From Candidatus Mesenet endosymbiont of Phosphuga atrata (GTDB lineage Bacteria > Pseudomonadota > Alphaproteobacteria > Rickettsiales > Anaplasmataceae), in the NCBI RefSeq assembly GCF_964020175.1, contig NZ_OZ026541.1, positions 868,001-932,000 on the forward strand: DNA of 64,000 bases, in the 5' to 3' direction. Numbering within the stretch: the stretch's first letter is position 1; every line of letters begins with the position of its first letter. Below are positions 17,898 to 26,084 of this stretch, piece after piece. The position numbers were made by a program, and so were the translations under genes. The notes beneath the pieces are model-generated. The model did not search any database, had not been told where the DNA came from, and saw only the letters and a program-made list of their open reading frames with translations.

Positions 17898-19358
17898 CTA
17901 CATAAAAGAATGTGACGTAGCATAGTCATTTATATGATTTGCAATGTATTCAACTAAGTTGCAGTCCACAGGATTTAAATGATTAGCGTTTAAGATGTTA
18001 CTACCTTCTTTTATTGTGTTTGACTCACACTTATTATCTCCTGCAGCAATAGTAAATGAAGGAAGGTCATAATAATGGTCCTTAACTCCTATTTGATTAT
18101 TAGTATAATGGAATTTGTTTTGGCTATCGTAATAACCAAACTCATCTATTAACGATCCAACTTTTATATTCTCATTTTCAATTTCATATATATCTATCTT
18201 ATGTTGTTTAGATCCTGCATAATTTTTAACATTTGGTTTAGCAATAAATGATGGAAAAGAACCATTTTTGACATGATATTTTGCAAAATCTATATTTTTG
18301 ATACCTTTAATATGTTCAATATTTATTAACTTATAATCATCTGGCATTGAATAATATTCATGGCCACTACTATTGCAGAAAGCCAATTTATAATGATCCT
18401 TTTCATCTTTTACTACTTTTAAAAAATGAAAATGTTCTGGTAGACTAAAACTATCTTTATCCTTTGCAAAGTGATCATAAATGTAAATTGCATTATCAAA
18501 AAAGTAATATCCCACCTTTGAAAAAGCACCAGCTATATCTTTATCTTCTAATTTTATATTAGCTGCATATTTACCAAAGCTTATCTCATCCCCTTTCACT
18601 ACCTCTGCGCTAAATTCCTTTAGCGATGCATAACTATGAGCTAGTTTTTTAGTGCTACCTGCTACTTTACTAAGTTTAGCAGATAAATCTTGTTTATCTT
18701 TTATGAGACTATCTACTGCTACTAAAGTGTCAACAGCTGTAAGTTTAAATTGGTAATGTTCATCCTTACCGTACATTGATACACAAGTTCCATTTTTATC
18801 TGAAATGCAAGTAATTTCAGAACAACATGTGCCCTCCTCTTTTGTTGTAAAATAGAGCCCATCAGTTTTTTTTACAACTTCTTGCAGTATCTGATCATCT
18901 TCGTCACTAAAGTTGATGAAATTCAATAATCCAGTAAATTCACCTTTGGGTAAATTACCATTCATTTTATTATAAAATGATAAACCAATACCGAATTTTG
19001 TAGAATTACTTCCTATATTCTTACTTAGACTCTCAACTGTAACGTCTACTATTCCTCCTGATTTAAGAGCTTCTATGATATCATCTTTATTTTTACTTAT
19101 TATTGCATCTTGCTCTACAGTAAAATCCTGCCCGTTTAATTTTAAAGCTGAAGATCCATCATGCAAAACTATCTTATCATTCTCCCATTTTAATTTTAAT
19201 TTATCCTTATCCTTTATTTGTACATTTCCATTTAGTGCATGAATAGTGTATTCATTACTACGATTTTGCTCTAATAAATAACTTGCAGTTGGCAGCATAA
19301 TTAATTTTCTATAATCTTCATTAAACGGACCTATTGTAATTTTTTTAGATGTGCTCAT
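17898..19358 (-). CDS. Companion of the collagen-like protein (unknown 486 residues)
   Basis: No known domain is recognised and no signal peptide is seen. Its N-terminal half shares motifs in the same order with the head of the upstream collagen-like protein: LPTASY (22-27), FTGLLNFINF (141-150) and CISDKNGTC (184-192), matching LPTTSY, YTGILNNVIF and CLSDESGQC there. A probable coiled coil follows (about 205-250), then a second domain rich in Tyr, Lys and Asp with strands such as YYFFDNAIYIYDHF. It starts 23 bp after the collagen stop, behind a GAGGGGGG site, so the two are very likely one operon. The protein may form a complex with the collagen-like partner or be a headpiece paralogue. Confidence 0.8.
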   Translation of the reverse strand: MSTSKKITIGPFNEDYRKLIMLPTASYLLEQNRSNEYTIHALNGNVQIKDKDKLKLKWENDKIVLHDGSSALKLNGQDFTVEQDAIISKNKDDIIEALKSGGIVDVTVESLSKNIGSNSTKFGIGLSFYNKMNGNLPKGEFTGLLNFINFSDEDDQILQEVVKKTDGLYFTTKEEGTCCSEITCISDKNGTCVSMYGKDEHYQFKLTAVDTLVAVDSLIKDKQDLSAKLSKVAGSTKKLAHSYASLKEFSAEVVKGDEISFGKYAANIKLEDKDIAGAFSKVGYYFFDNAIYIYDHFAKDKDSFSLPEHFHFLKVVKDEKDHYKLAFCNSSGHEYYSMPDDYKLINIEHIKGIKNIDFAKYHVKNGSFPSFIAKPNVKNYAGSKQHKIDIYEIENENIKVGSLIDEFGYYDSQNKFHYTNNQIGVKDHYYDLPSFTIAAGDNKCESNTIKEGSNILNANHLNPVDCNLVEYIANHINDYATSHSFM

Positions 19359-19381
19359 GCCCCCCTCTTTACATTATACTT

Positions 19382-22300
19382 TTAATTTAAATGCCTTGCA
19401 GGCATTCCATCAACAGCATATACCTTACTTAGATTGGCAACAATTGCATTATCAACAAAACTCCTTGGTTGTTCATTGTCTATTGATACTTTTTTAATAT
19501 CTATAGCATTTCTCTGCTGCAACCTATCTGCTAATCCTTTTCTCATGCGACTTTCAAAAAGGCTTGAAGACTTATCGGGACAATTCTTGCAAGCTTCCTT
19601 TGCTGCTGCTAGCAAAGTTTCTAGTAGCTTTCTCTCATCATTTAACAGTTGCTTATCTATAATGGTTGATTGCAGCTTTATTGGGTTAAAATTTAGGTTT
19701 TTCTTTTGTGTACCACAATTTTTAGCAGTTTTTTGTAATACCTTTTCGAATTCCTCAACAATCTCTGCAGCATCTACTGCTTTTGCTGCTTGCTCAAGCT
19801 CCTGCATCTTATTTTCTAGCCTATATTTATCTTGTCCTACAGTAGGGTAGAAGAAATTTATTACGTTAAATATGAATGAAGTTGGCTTGCTTGCTCCACT
19901 AGATATATAATAATCTTTTTTGACCTCTCTTTTACGTCTAGATGTGCTACAAACTTGATCAGTAGGTTCCATTTTACAAAAAATATCCCTTATACTATTA
20001 AAATCTTTTTGAGTACTTTGACTATAAGCTTCTGCATTTTTTTCTGACTTCAATGCATTTCTAGTAGCATTTTCAGCATCTTGAGCTATATCCTGAGTTA
20101 TATTTTTCAATTCTACCACATTGTCATGTAATAATTCAGTTTTGTTTTTGGCGTCTTGTGCTTCTTTAGCAAAGCTTTCAGAGGCATTTTTATTTGTTTC
20201 TACTTCTTTTTGAACATTTTGCATTTCAATTTTGGTTTGATTCATTTCATTGAAGAATTGATCAGCTACTGCAGCATTCACACCATCCGCTCCAGGTAAA
20301 CCAACATCACCCCTTTCTCCTTTTAGACCCTGTTCTCCAAGCTCACCTTTTAATCCATGCGGTCCAGCACGACCTTTAACACCTGTTATACCCATATCTC
20401 CTTTATTACCTTTCTCTCCAGGTAACCCATCTACCCCTGGTATCCCAATCTCTCCTTTTAAACCTTGTTCACCTTTTATTCCAGGTTGTCCATCAATTCC
20501 AGATAGTCCTATTTCTCCTTTGCTTCCTTGTACTCCAAGTTCGCCTTTATCTCCCTTGTCACCTCTCAAACCTTGCAATCCACTTTCACCTCGATCACCC
20601 TTTTCTCCTAGTTTACCATCCATTCCATGTAATCCAGTATTACCTTTTTCTCCCGGCTCACCTTTTAATCCATGCGATCCAACACGACCTTTAACACCTG
20701 TTATACCCATATCTCCTTTATTACCTTTCTCTCCCGGCAATCCAGACTCGCCCTTATCTCCTTTTGGGCCTTGAATTTTTCCTGGATTTTGACTTAATTC
20801 TTTTGCAACGCTCTGCATTAATTCTGCATCACTTGCAAGTTTCTCTATTAATGTTTTACCATCTTGACCAGTAGCGTTAGCCAAAGAATCTACTAATTCT
20901 TGGTTTTTATCATAAAATAAACTATTAGCTACTTCCCTATGAAAATCCTTATCGTCAACAAGACTGCCCATAATTTGCTGTTCTAGTAGTAAGTTGTCAC
21001 CTTCATCACGATACTCAAGTATCTTATATATAGTAGCCTTATTATTGAGTAGATTTTGCGCGATTTTAGTTTGCAGGTCAGAGCTATTTGCAAGTTTTTC
21101 TACTAATGTTTTTCCATTGGAATCAGTTGCATTGAGCATAAGATTTTTTAGTATAAAAAGCTTATCAGTAGTTAGCTTATTCACAACTTCCTCAGCGCTT
21201 GCATCTTTTCCTGACTCTCCCTTAAGGCCTGTTTCTCCAATTTTACCATCTAGTCCTCGTGGGCCTGATGCTCCTGTTGGTCCAGGCATGCCTGGGTTTC
21301 CGTTTTTTCCATCTTTTCCTGGCAGTCCAGCTTTACCTTCTGGTCCTTTTGTACCTGTAGGCCCGGTGTCACCTTGCTTACCAACCAGCCCAGGCTCACC
21401 TTTTTCACCCTTCCAGCCTCTTTTCCCTTCTGATCCTTGTGGACCTATAGGTCCGACATCACCTTTGTTACCCTTTGTACCTGATGACCCATCTTTTCCT
21501 GATGTACCACTATCTCCTTTTAGACCTTGTTTTCCAGTGTCACCCTGCTTACCGATCAATCCAAGCTCACCTTTTTCGCCTTTCCAACCTCTATCTCCTT
21601 TCTCTCCTCTTGTACCTGCATTACCTTGATCACCTTTAAGCCCTGGCGTACCAACTTTACCTTCTGGTCCTATAGGTCCGGTGTCACCTTTGTCACCCTT
21701 TATTCCCTTGCCATCTATTCCTGGTGCTCCAGATAACCCTGGGCTACCTTGTATACTTACTCCTGGTATTCCTCGCTCTCCTTTTTGACCACCAGCCTCT
21801 CCCTTATCACCTTTTTGTCCTCCAGGGTGTCCATCTAGCCCATTTTTCCCAGGTGTGCCAGGAATTCCATCTATTCCAGGTTCACCCCTAGGACCTTCAG
21901 GTCCTTGAAATCCATCCAATCCTTTCTCCCCAGGTGCACCAGGTAAGCCAGGTACTCCCTCTAGTCCATTTCTACTAGGTATACTAGGTAGCCCAGGCAA
22001 TCCCTGCTCACCTTTCTCTCCTTTAGTTACTCCACCTTTGATCTGATCTATGCTTGATCGTAGTACATTGATATCACCTTCTAAACCTCTGATTCTTCTT
22101 CTCAAATTTCTATTTTTTGCAAAACTTTCTCCAATATCTAAATCGTATCCTTCTGTTAATTCCTCCAATCCTCCAATTGATTCTTCCAAACTCCCAATTC
22201 TTTGTTTTAATTCCTCAAAGTCTTTAAAATTCACATTAACTTTCATATCATGGAAGGAGTCATACATGTTTTCCATGTAGTAGTAATACGGATGTAAATC

Positions 22301-23122
22301 AGAGTTATCGTATGTAGATGATCCCGGGATAATAGTATAAAAGTTCTTACATTGGCCACTTTCATCTGATAAGCACCCTACATAACTACCGCCTGACTTT
22401 TCTATAAAAAAATAGTTGAAGAGGCTATCGTTAAAGACTTTTGTTTCATTTAAAGCTTGAGAAAACAGCTGTAGTTCTTGATTATTATTGTTATAGGCAA
22501 AGATAACATTATTGAGTATTCCGGTATAGCCATAAGAATTACTCCATATATTAACACTCTTATAATTATTTAGCGGAGGCTCTCTTAAAAAACTTTTTCC
22601 AACCTCTATTTCAAGTTTTTTATCAGGAAAATCTCTTAAATCATCCAAAATAAAATTTATATCTCTATCACCCATTATATCTTTTGGGTCTATTAAAACT
22701 TTGCTATCTTCAAACCGTGAATAATCCCCATGACACCCTGTAATGTTGTATGTCATAACATACCCATTCCCCACTAATTTATTAGGTATAGAGCTACTGA
22801 TAGCTATATTGATACTATCATTATGATAATAGTAATAATAATACTGATCCTGACTATTAACTAAGGCAAGCTTCTCTTCATTATTCGTTTTTTCTAATTT
22901 TAAATATAATCCTTTGTTGTTAGAAGAGGTTAATATCCTTTTTTTAAGACCATAATTCCAACCAAATATGACAAAATCATTGTTATTGGTAAAAGTATAA
23001 GATGTTGTAGGTAAATCAATTGCTTCTATGTAACTGACATTTACTTTAACGGTAGAATAGTCATCTATACCATTACAAGCCAGCCTAGATAATAAATCAC
23101 CTTTAATTAAGTTAAAACGCAT
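19382..23122 (-). CDS. Collagen-like protein with two 55-triplet Gly-X-Y runs
   Basis: The 1246-residue protein has clear modules. Residues 1-300 form a globular head with no signal peptide. About 302-361 is a probable coiled coil. 368-475 is an interrupted Gly-X-Y stretch, and 476-640 is 55 uninterrupted triplets. 641-784 is a helical linker with repeats around DSNGKTLVEKLA and GQDGKTLIEKLA. 785-949 is again 55 uninterrupted triplets. About 955-1045 is a coiled coil, and the tail contains RRKRE (1062-1066), several cysteines and more predicted helix. KGE/KGD pairs are frequent; in hydroxyproline-free bacterial collagens such pairs stabilise the triple helix. A trimeric rod used in surface adhesion or delivered to the host is the natural inference. 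The export route is unknown. Confidence 0.93.
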   Translation of the reverse strand: MRFNLIKGDLLSRLACNGIDDYSTVKVNVSYIEAIDLPTTSYTFTNNNDFVIFGWNYGLKKRILTSSNNKGLYLKLEKTNNEEKLALVNSQDQYYYYYYHNDSINIAISSSIPNKLVGNGYVMTYNITGCHGDYSRFEDSKVLIDPKDIMGDRDINFILDDLRDFPDKKLEIEVGKSFLREPPLNNYKSVNIWSNSYGYTGILNNVIFAYNNNNQELQLFSQALNETKVFNDSLFNYFFIEKSGGSYVGCLSDESGQCKNFYTIIPGSSTYDNSDLHPYYYYMENMYDSFHDMKVNVNFKDFEELKQRIGSLEESIGGLEELTEGYDLDIGESFAKNRNLRRRIRGLEGDINVLRSSIDQIKGGVTKGEKGEQGLPGLPSIPSRNGLEGVPGLPGAPGEKGLDGFQGPEGPRGEPGIDGIPGTPGKNGLDGHPGGQKGDKGEAGGQKGERGIPGVSIQGSPGLSGAPGIDGKGIKGDKGDTGPIGPEGKVGTPGLKGDQGNAGTRGEKGDRGWKGEKGELGLIGKQGDTGKQGLKGDSGTSGKDGSSGTKGNKGDVGPIGPQGSEGKRGWKGEKGEPGLVGKQGDTGPTGTKGPEGKAGLPGKDGKNGNPGMPGPTGASGPRGLDGKIGETGLKGESGKDASAEEVVNKLTTDKLFILKNLMLNATDSNGKTLVEKLANSSDLQTKIAQNLLNNKATIYKILEYRDEGDNLLLEQQIMGSLVDDKDFHREVANSLFYDKNQELVDSLANATGQDGKTLIEKLASDAELMQSVAKELSQNPGKIQGPKGDKGESGLPGEKGNKGDMGITGVKGRVGSHGLKGEPGEKGNTGLHGMDGKLGEKGDRGESGLQGLRGDKGDKGELGVQGSKGEIGLSGIDGQPGIKGEQGLKGEIGIPGVDGLPGEKGNKGDMGITGVKGRAGPHGLKGELGEQGLKGERGDVGLPGADGVNAAVADQFFNEMNQTKIEMQNVQKEVETNKNASESFAKEAQDAKNKTELLHDNVVELKNITQDIAQDAENATRNALKSEKNAEAYSQSTQKDFNSIRDIFCKMEPTDQVCSTSRRKREVKKDYYISSGASKPTSFIFNVINFFYPTVGQDKYRLENKMQELEQAAKAVDAAEIVEEFEKVLQKTAKNCGTQKKNLNFNPIKLQSTIIDKQLLNDERKLLETLLAAAKEACKNCPDKSSSLFESRMRKGLADRLQQRNAIDIKKVSIDNEQPRSFVDNAIVANLSKVYAVDGMPARHLN
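20339..20743 (-). repeat. Duplicated ~90-bp segment inside collagen block 2
   Basis: Minus-strand 20654-20743 and 20339-20428 encode nearly the same 30 residues (GLPGEKGNKGDMGITGVKGR and what follows). They differ by only a few bases. This points to recent duplication by slippage or unequal exchange within the triplet region. Confidence 0.8.
21362..21592 (-). repeat. Duplicated segment inside collagen block 1
   Basis: Two copies of a 20-residue string beginning RGWKGEKGE lie at 21533-21592 and 21362-21421 on the minus strand. They differ at two residues (ELGLI versus EPGLV). It is an internal repeat of the coding sequence. Confidence 0.7.
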
Positions 23123-23128
23123 CTTTCT

Positions 23129-23135
23129 ATCCCCC
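23129..23135 (-). promoter_or_regulatory. G-run ribosome binding site GGGGGAT
   Basis: GGGGGAT lies 6 nt before ATG 23122 on the minus strand and supports that start for the collagen-like gene. Confidence 0.6.
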
Positions 23136-23156
23136 TTTGCACAACTAATACAACTG

Positions 23157-23184
23157 ATATAATATGTTAATTTTAAGTTGACAA
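23157..23184 (-). promoter_or_regulatory. Possible promoter of the collagen-like operon
   Basis: On the minus strand TTGTCA (23179-23184) and TTATAT (23157-23162) are 16 nt apart and about 35-60 nt upstream of the collagen start. Position and spacing fit a sigma70 promoter; the AT-rich background limits confidence. Confidence 0.4.
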
Positions 23185-23250
23185 GTCTTTTTCTAGTTAA
23201 AGTAGATGTGGTTACTAAATGTTCCCACTCAATATCTAAAAGATAAATTT

Positions 23251-23322
23251 ATTTTATGTAGGTGACCCTCGCCTTAAGGTTTAGCTTTTAGTGTTTTTAG
23301 TAATTTTATAGATTACAAACAT
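23251..23322 (+). repeat. ~70-bp dispersed repeat, copy A
   Basis: This segment (core CGCCTTAAGGTTTAGC, then TTTTAGTGTTTTTAGTAATT) recurs in inverted orientation at 29574-29646 with a few differences. No gene is seen in it. It may be the end of an unrecognised element or a small non-autonomous repeat. Confidence 0.6.
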
Positions 23323-23448
23323 ATAGTATGTTTGATTTAAAGTAGTATTTTGTACTAAATACAGATATTTACAGGTGAAATGGCAGTAGGAAGATTATCA
23401 GAGAAACATGTGTTACAAATTACGTAGATATTGTAACTTACATATTCT

Positions 23449-23664
23449 ATGCCGCCCACTATCCAACAGTATATCAAAAAGCTATTCCAAGAATTCGAAC
23501 AATTAAAAAAAAGATATTGGATCTATGGGCTATTTGCTGTTACTGTTGGTAATGTAAATTCTACAGATGTACAGAAATATATTGCAGAGCAAGAAGTTCA
23601 TAATAAACATCTCTGAGTTTTAAAACTTGCTTTATAAGCGTTACCACCAGCTAAAGCTGGTTGT
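23449..23664 (+). pseudogene. IS200/IS605-type TnpA remnant with end hairpin
   Basis: The frame from ATG 23449 to TGA 23616 reads as the C-terminal part of an IS200-like transposase: TIQQYIKKLFQEFEQLKKRYW, then GLFAVTVGNV and TDVQKYIAEQE, equivalent to the RKLQQEFPELKKRYWG...YIEKQ tail of the family. The N-terminal HUH part is gone. A short perfect hairpin (ACCAGCT, AA, AGCTGGT; 23646-23661) follows, as expected for the right end of such elements. It is non-functional. Confidence 0.6.
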
Positions 23665-23689
23665 AGTTGATAAATTTTTCTTACTCTTC

Positions 23690-25954
23690 TTATAAGAACG
23701 TTTCTCTTTCTGTAGACTTATTAAATGATGGATTTTTTATCAATTCTCTGTTTAAAGTTTTTTTGTACTTTAGTTCTTTTATAGATTTTATATCTAAAAT
23801 AAATGGTTGTTTTATCGATTGATAGGCTTGTTTTAATTTATCTAACTTGTTAGGAAATGACCTATATGTTTTTACCGGCAAAGGAAGAGGCAAAAGAGGA
23901 GTTAATTCTGACTGGCAATCACTAACTACTCTTCTTGGCCTACGTGCAGATAATTCAGATTTTGAAAATGTATATGAATTTTTTCTTTGCTGTTGTGCTG
24001 AACATACTTCTTCCGCATCAGAGTATAATACTAACTGATTAGAATTTTGACATCTATTGCTATGATCAGGTTTATAGGGATTACTATCTTGCACTTTGAT
24101 ATGTGAGTTAGTATTTGCCTCTTTTTTTTTAATCAATAGATTATTAATTTCTTTAATTTTATCTTGATAATCACTAAGATTGTCAAGTTCTTTATGTATA
24201 AAATATAATTTTACTGCTAAAAAAAATGAAATTATAGCAATAATCTTAGATATAATCGTTCCTACATCTTGAATACTGATAAAAATATCGTTTTCACTAA
24301 AATTAAAACTTCGTTCCACTAGAAAGAAAACTGCTAAAATAGCTAGCGAAAAATTAGAACAGTATAGAGCATAATCCTTATTCCAGGATTCTTGCTTTTT
24401 TAGTTTAGAACAATTTTTGTCTCTATATTTTTCATTTTTACGAAAGAAATTATTAAATTTTTTTAAAACAAAATCACCATCATGTACATCTCTTCTTTGT
24501 GAATAATCTTTAACATGATTATGCACTTTATCAATTTTTGACCCATCAATCATTTCTAAAAGTTGACCAATCAATTCTCTTTTTAAGACCCATCTCTCAT
24601 TATCAGAATTACCTTTAGATTGACGTTCAATAGCCAAAAGTAATACTTCTTCTTCCCAGGATTTTTTGACTTGAAAACTTTCTTGAGCTTTTTCTTGAAC
24701 CTTTTCTTTTAAACATACTATATACGATTTAATATAATAATCGTATTTATTTTTAATAGTAATTGAAAACTTATGTAGCTTAAGTCTCCAGCTTCTTTTA
24801 GTCACATTTATATCCTCTGCTAAAAGCAGAGCACAATCATAATGAGAATTTTCAATAGCTAAGTGCAATGCTGTTTTTTTACTATTTGTCATTATTTCAG
24901 CATTTGCTTTTTTCTCTAATAAGAGCTTAACGGTCTTTATAAGACCTTTCTTAGCAGCTAAGTGCAATGCTGTATTTTCCTCTTTATTTTGAATATTAAC
25001 TTGAGAATTAGGCATCGCTTCAATTAACAATTGAGCACATTGATAGTATTGATCTTGATCATTTTCTCGTTGTATATTTTCAATTGCTAAGTGCAATACC
25101 ATTTCATTGTCTTTTGTTAAAAGAGAATAATCATCATCTTCTTTTTGACATGTTATTCTACAATATGTAAAACATGAGATACATGCCATCACCAGACATA
25201 GTAACGTAATAGCAACAGTAGCTTCAATATTCTCATAGTTGTTATCATAAAGTACTTTGCTTGCCATAGCAATGGCCATGAAAAATAGAAATAAGGAGAG
25301 ACCATGTGCCATCGAAAAATACCTATGAACAAAAGATTCTTTTTCTCTCCAATAATACATACCCAACATTAGCTCTACACATTTCACACGACCATTTTTA
25401 GTAGCTAAGTATAATGCTGTATTTCCTTTTTTATTTTTATAATTTAAAAGATCGTTAAGATTATCTAACCCTACTGAATCAAATGTAATTTTGTTTATAA
25501 CATAAGATATGAGCTGATCATTCCCTCTTTTAGCAGCTAAATGTATATAGGTGTTACCTTGAGAATTAGCTTTAATATCATATAAATCGTGATCTAAGCG
25601 TGCTCCATTCACTATTAATAATTCAATCAATTTCATACTACCATTAAGTGCGGCCAGATGTAGTAGTGTATTTCCTGATTCAGGCTCCTGAAAATTAACG
25701 TTAGCACCATTGTTAATGAACCATGCAACTAAATCGAGATCATTATGAAAACAAGCAGCATACATTAAATAATCTATATACCTTTCTGTGGCTAGGGGTG
25801 CTTCTGAAGAGTTTTGTTTAATATGCTCATTAAGCACTTCTAATACTTGGCTCCAATTTATTGAATAGTGGTTGTCCTCTATAATACGTTTTGCGTACTT
25901 ATAGCCTTCATTGATCTCTTGTGGGATTATTATATCTGTTTTATCGTCAGCCAT
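23690..25954 (-). CDS. Ankyrin-repeat protein with two pairs of membrane helices
   Basis: The 754-residue protein has ankyrin repeats at about 65-200 (TLLHLAALNGSMKLIELLI, TYIHLAAKRGN, TALYLATKNGRVKCVELML). The repeats are then interrupted by two hydrophobic helices (about 215-268, LSLFLFFMAIAMASKV and AITLLCLVMACISCF). More repeats follow (about 285-385, TALHLAAKKGLIKTVKLLL, TALHLAIENSHY). A charged middle leads to a second helix pair (FSLAILAVFFLVE and IISKIIAIISFFLAVKLYF, about 545-600) and a basic, probably disordered tail. It is likely a membrane-anchored protein displaying ankyrin domains, possibly for host contact. The gene is intact and divergent from valS. Confidence 0.88.
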   Translation of the reverse strand: MADDKTDIIIPQEINEGYKYAKRIIEDNHYSINWSQVLEVLNEHIKQNSSEAPLATERYIDYLMYAACFHNDLDLVAWFINNGANVNFQEPESGNTLLHLAALNGSMKLIELLIVNGARLDHDLYDIKANSQGNTYIHLAAKRGNDQLISYVINKITFDSVGLDNLNDLLNYKNKKGNTALYLATKNGRVKCVELMLGMYYWREKESFVHRYFSMAHGLSLFLFFMAIAMASKVLYDNNYENIEATVAITLLCLVMACISCFTYCRITCQKEDDDYSLLTKDNEMVLHLAIENIQRENDQDQYYQCAQLLIEAMPNSQVNIQNKEENTALHLAAKKGLIKTVKLLLEKKANAEIMTNSKKTALHLAIENSHYDCALLLAEDINVTKRSWRLKLHKFSITIKNKYDYYIKSYIVCLKEKVQEKAQESFQVKKSWEEEVLLLAIERQSKGNSDNERWVLKRELIGQLLEMIDGSKIDKVHNHVKDYSQRRDVHDGDFVLKKFNNFFRKNEKYRDKNCSKLKKQESWNKDYALYCSNFSLAILAVFFLVERSFNFSENDIFISIQDVGTIISKIIAIISFFLAVKLYFIHKELDNLSDYQDKIKEINNLLIKKKEANTNSHIKVQDSNPYKPDHSNRCQNSNQLVLYSDAEEVCSAQQQRKNSYTFSKSELSARRPRRVVSDCQSELTPLLPLPLPVKTYRSFPNKLDKLKQAYQSIKQPFILDIKSIKELKYKKTLNRELIKNPSFNKSTERETFL

Positions 25955-26084
25955 GAGTCATCTCCATGTACTTTGATTCTAACTATAGTATATAAATATG
26001 CCAAATCAAGCATTTTAAAAATATAATTTTATCTTTTTAACGTGAAGAGTGTATGTTAACATTAAAGTTAAAAATTAAGATTTT

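Noticed and set aside
20520-21736. Long proline/serine-rich plus-strand reading frames inside the collagen gene
   Set aside because: They are the antisense of Gly-X-Y codons: GGN triplets read as Pro/Ser codons on the other strand. No start signals or independent evidence.
19382-23122. Collagen triplets as a phage tail fibre
   Set aside because: No phage structural, lysis or integrase genes lie nearby; neighbours are an ankyrin gene and IS remnants.
23646-23661. Hairpin as a terminator of the ankyrin/TM gene
   Set aside because: It lacks a T-run on the minus strand and fits the right end of the IS200-like remnant better.
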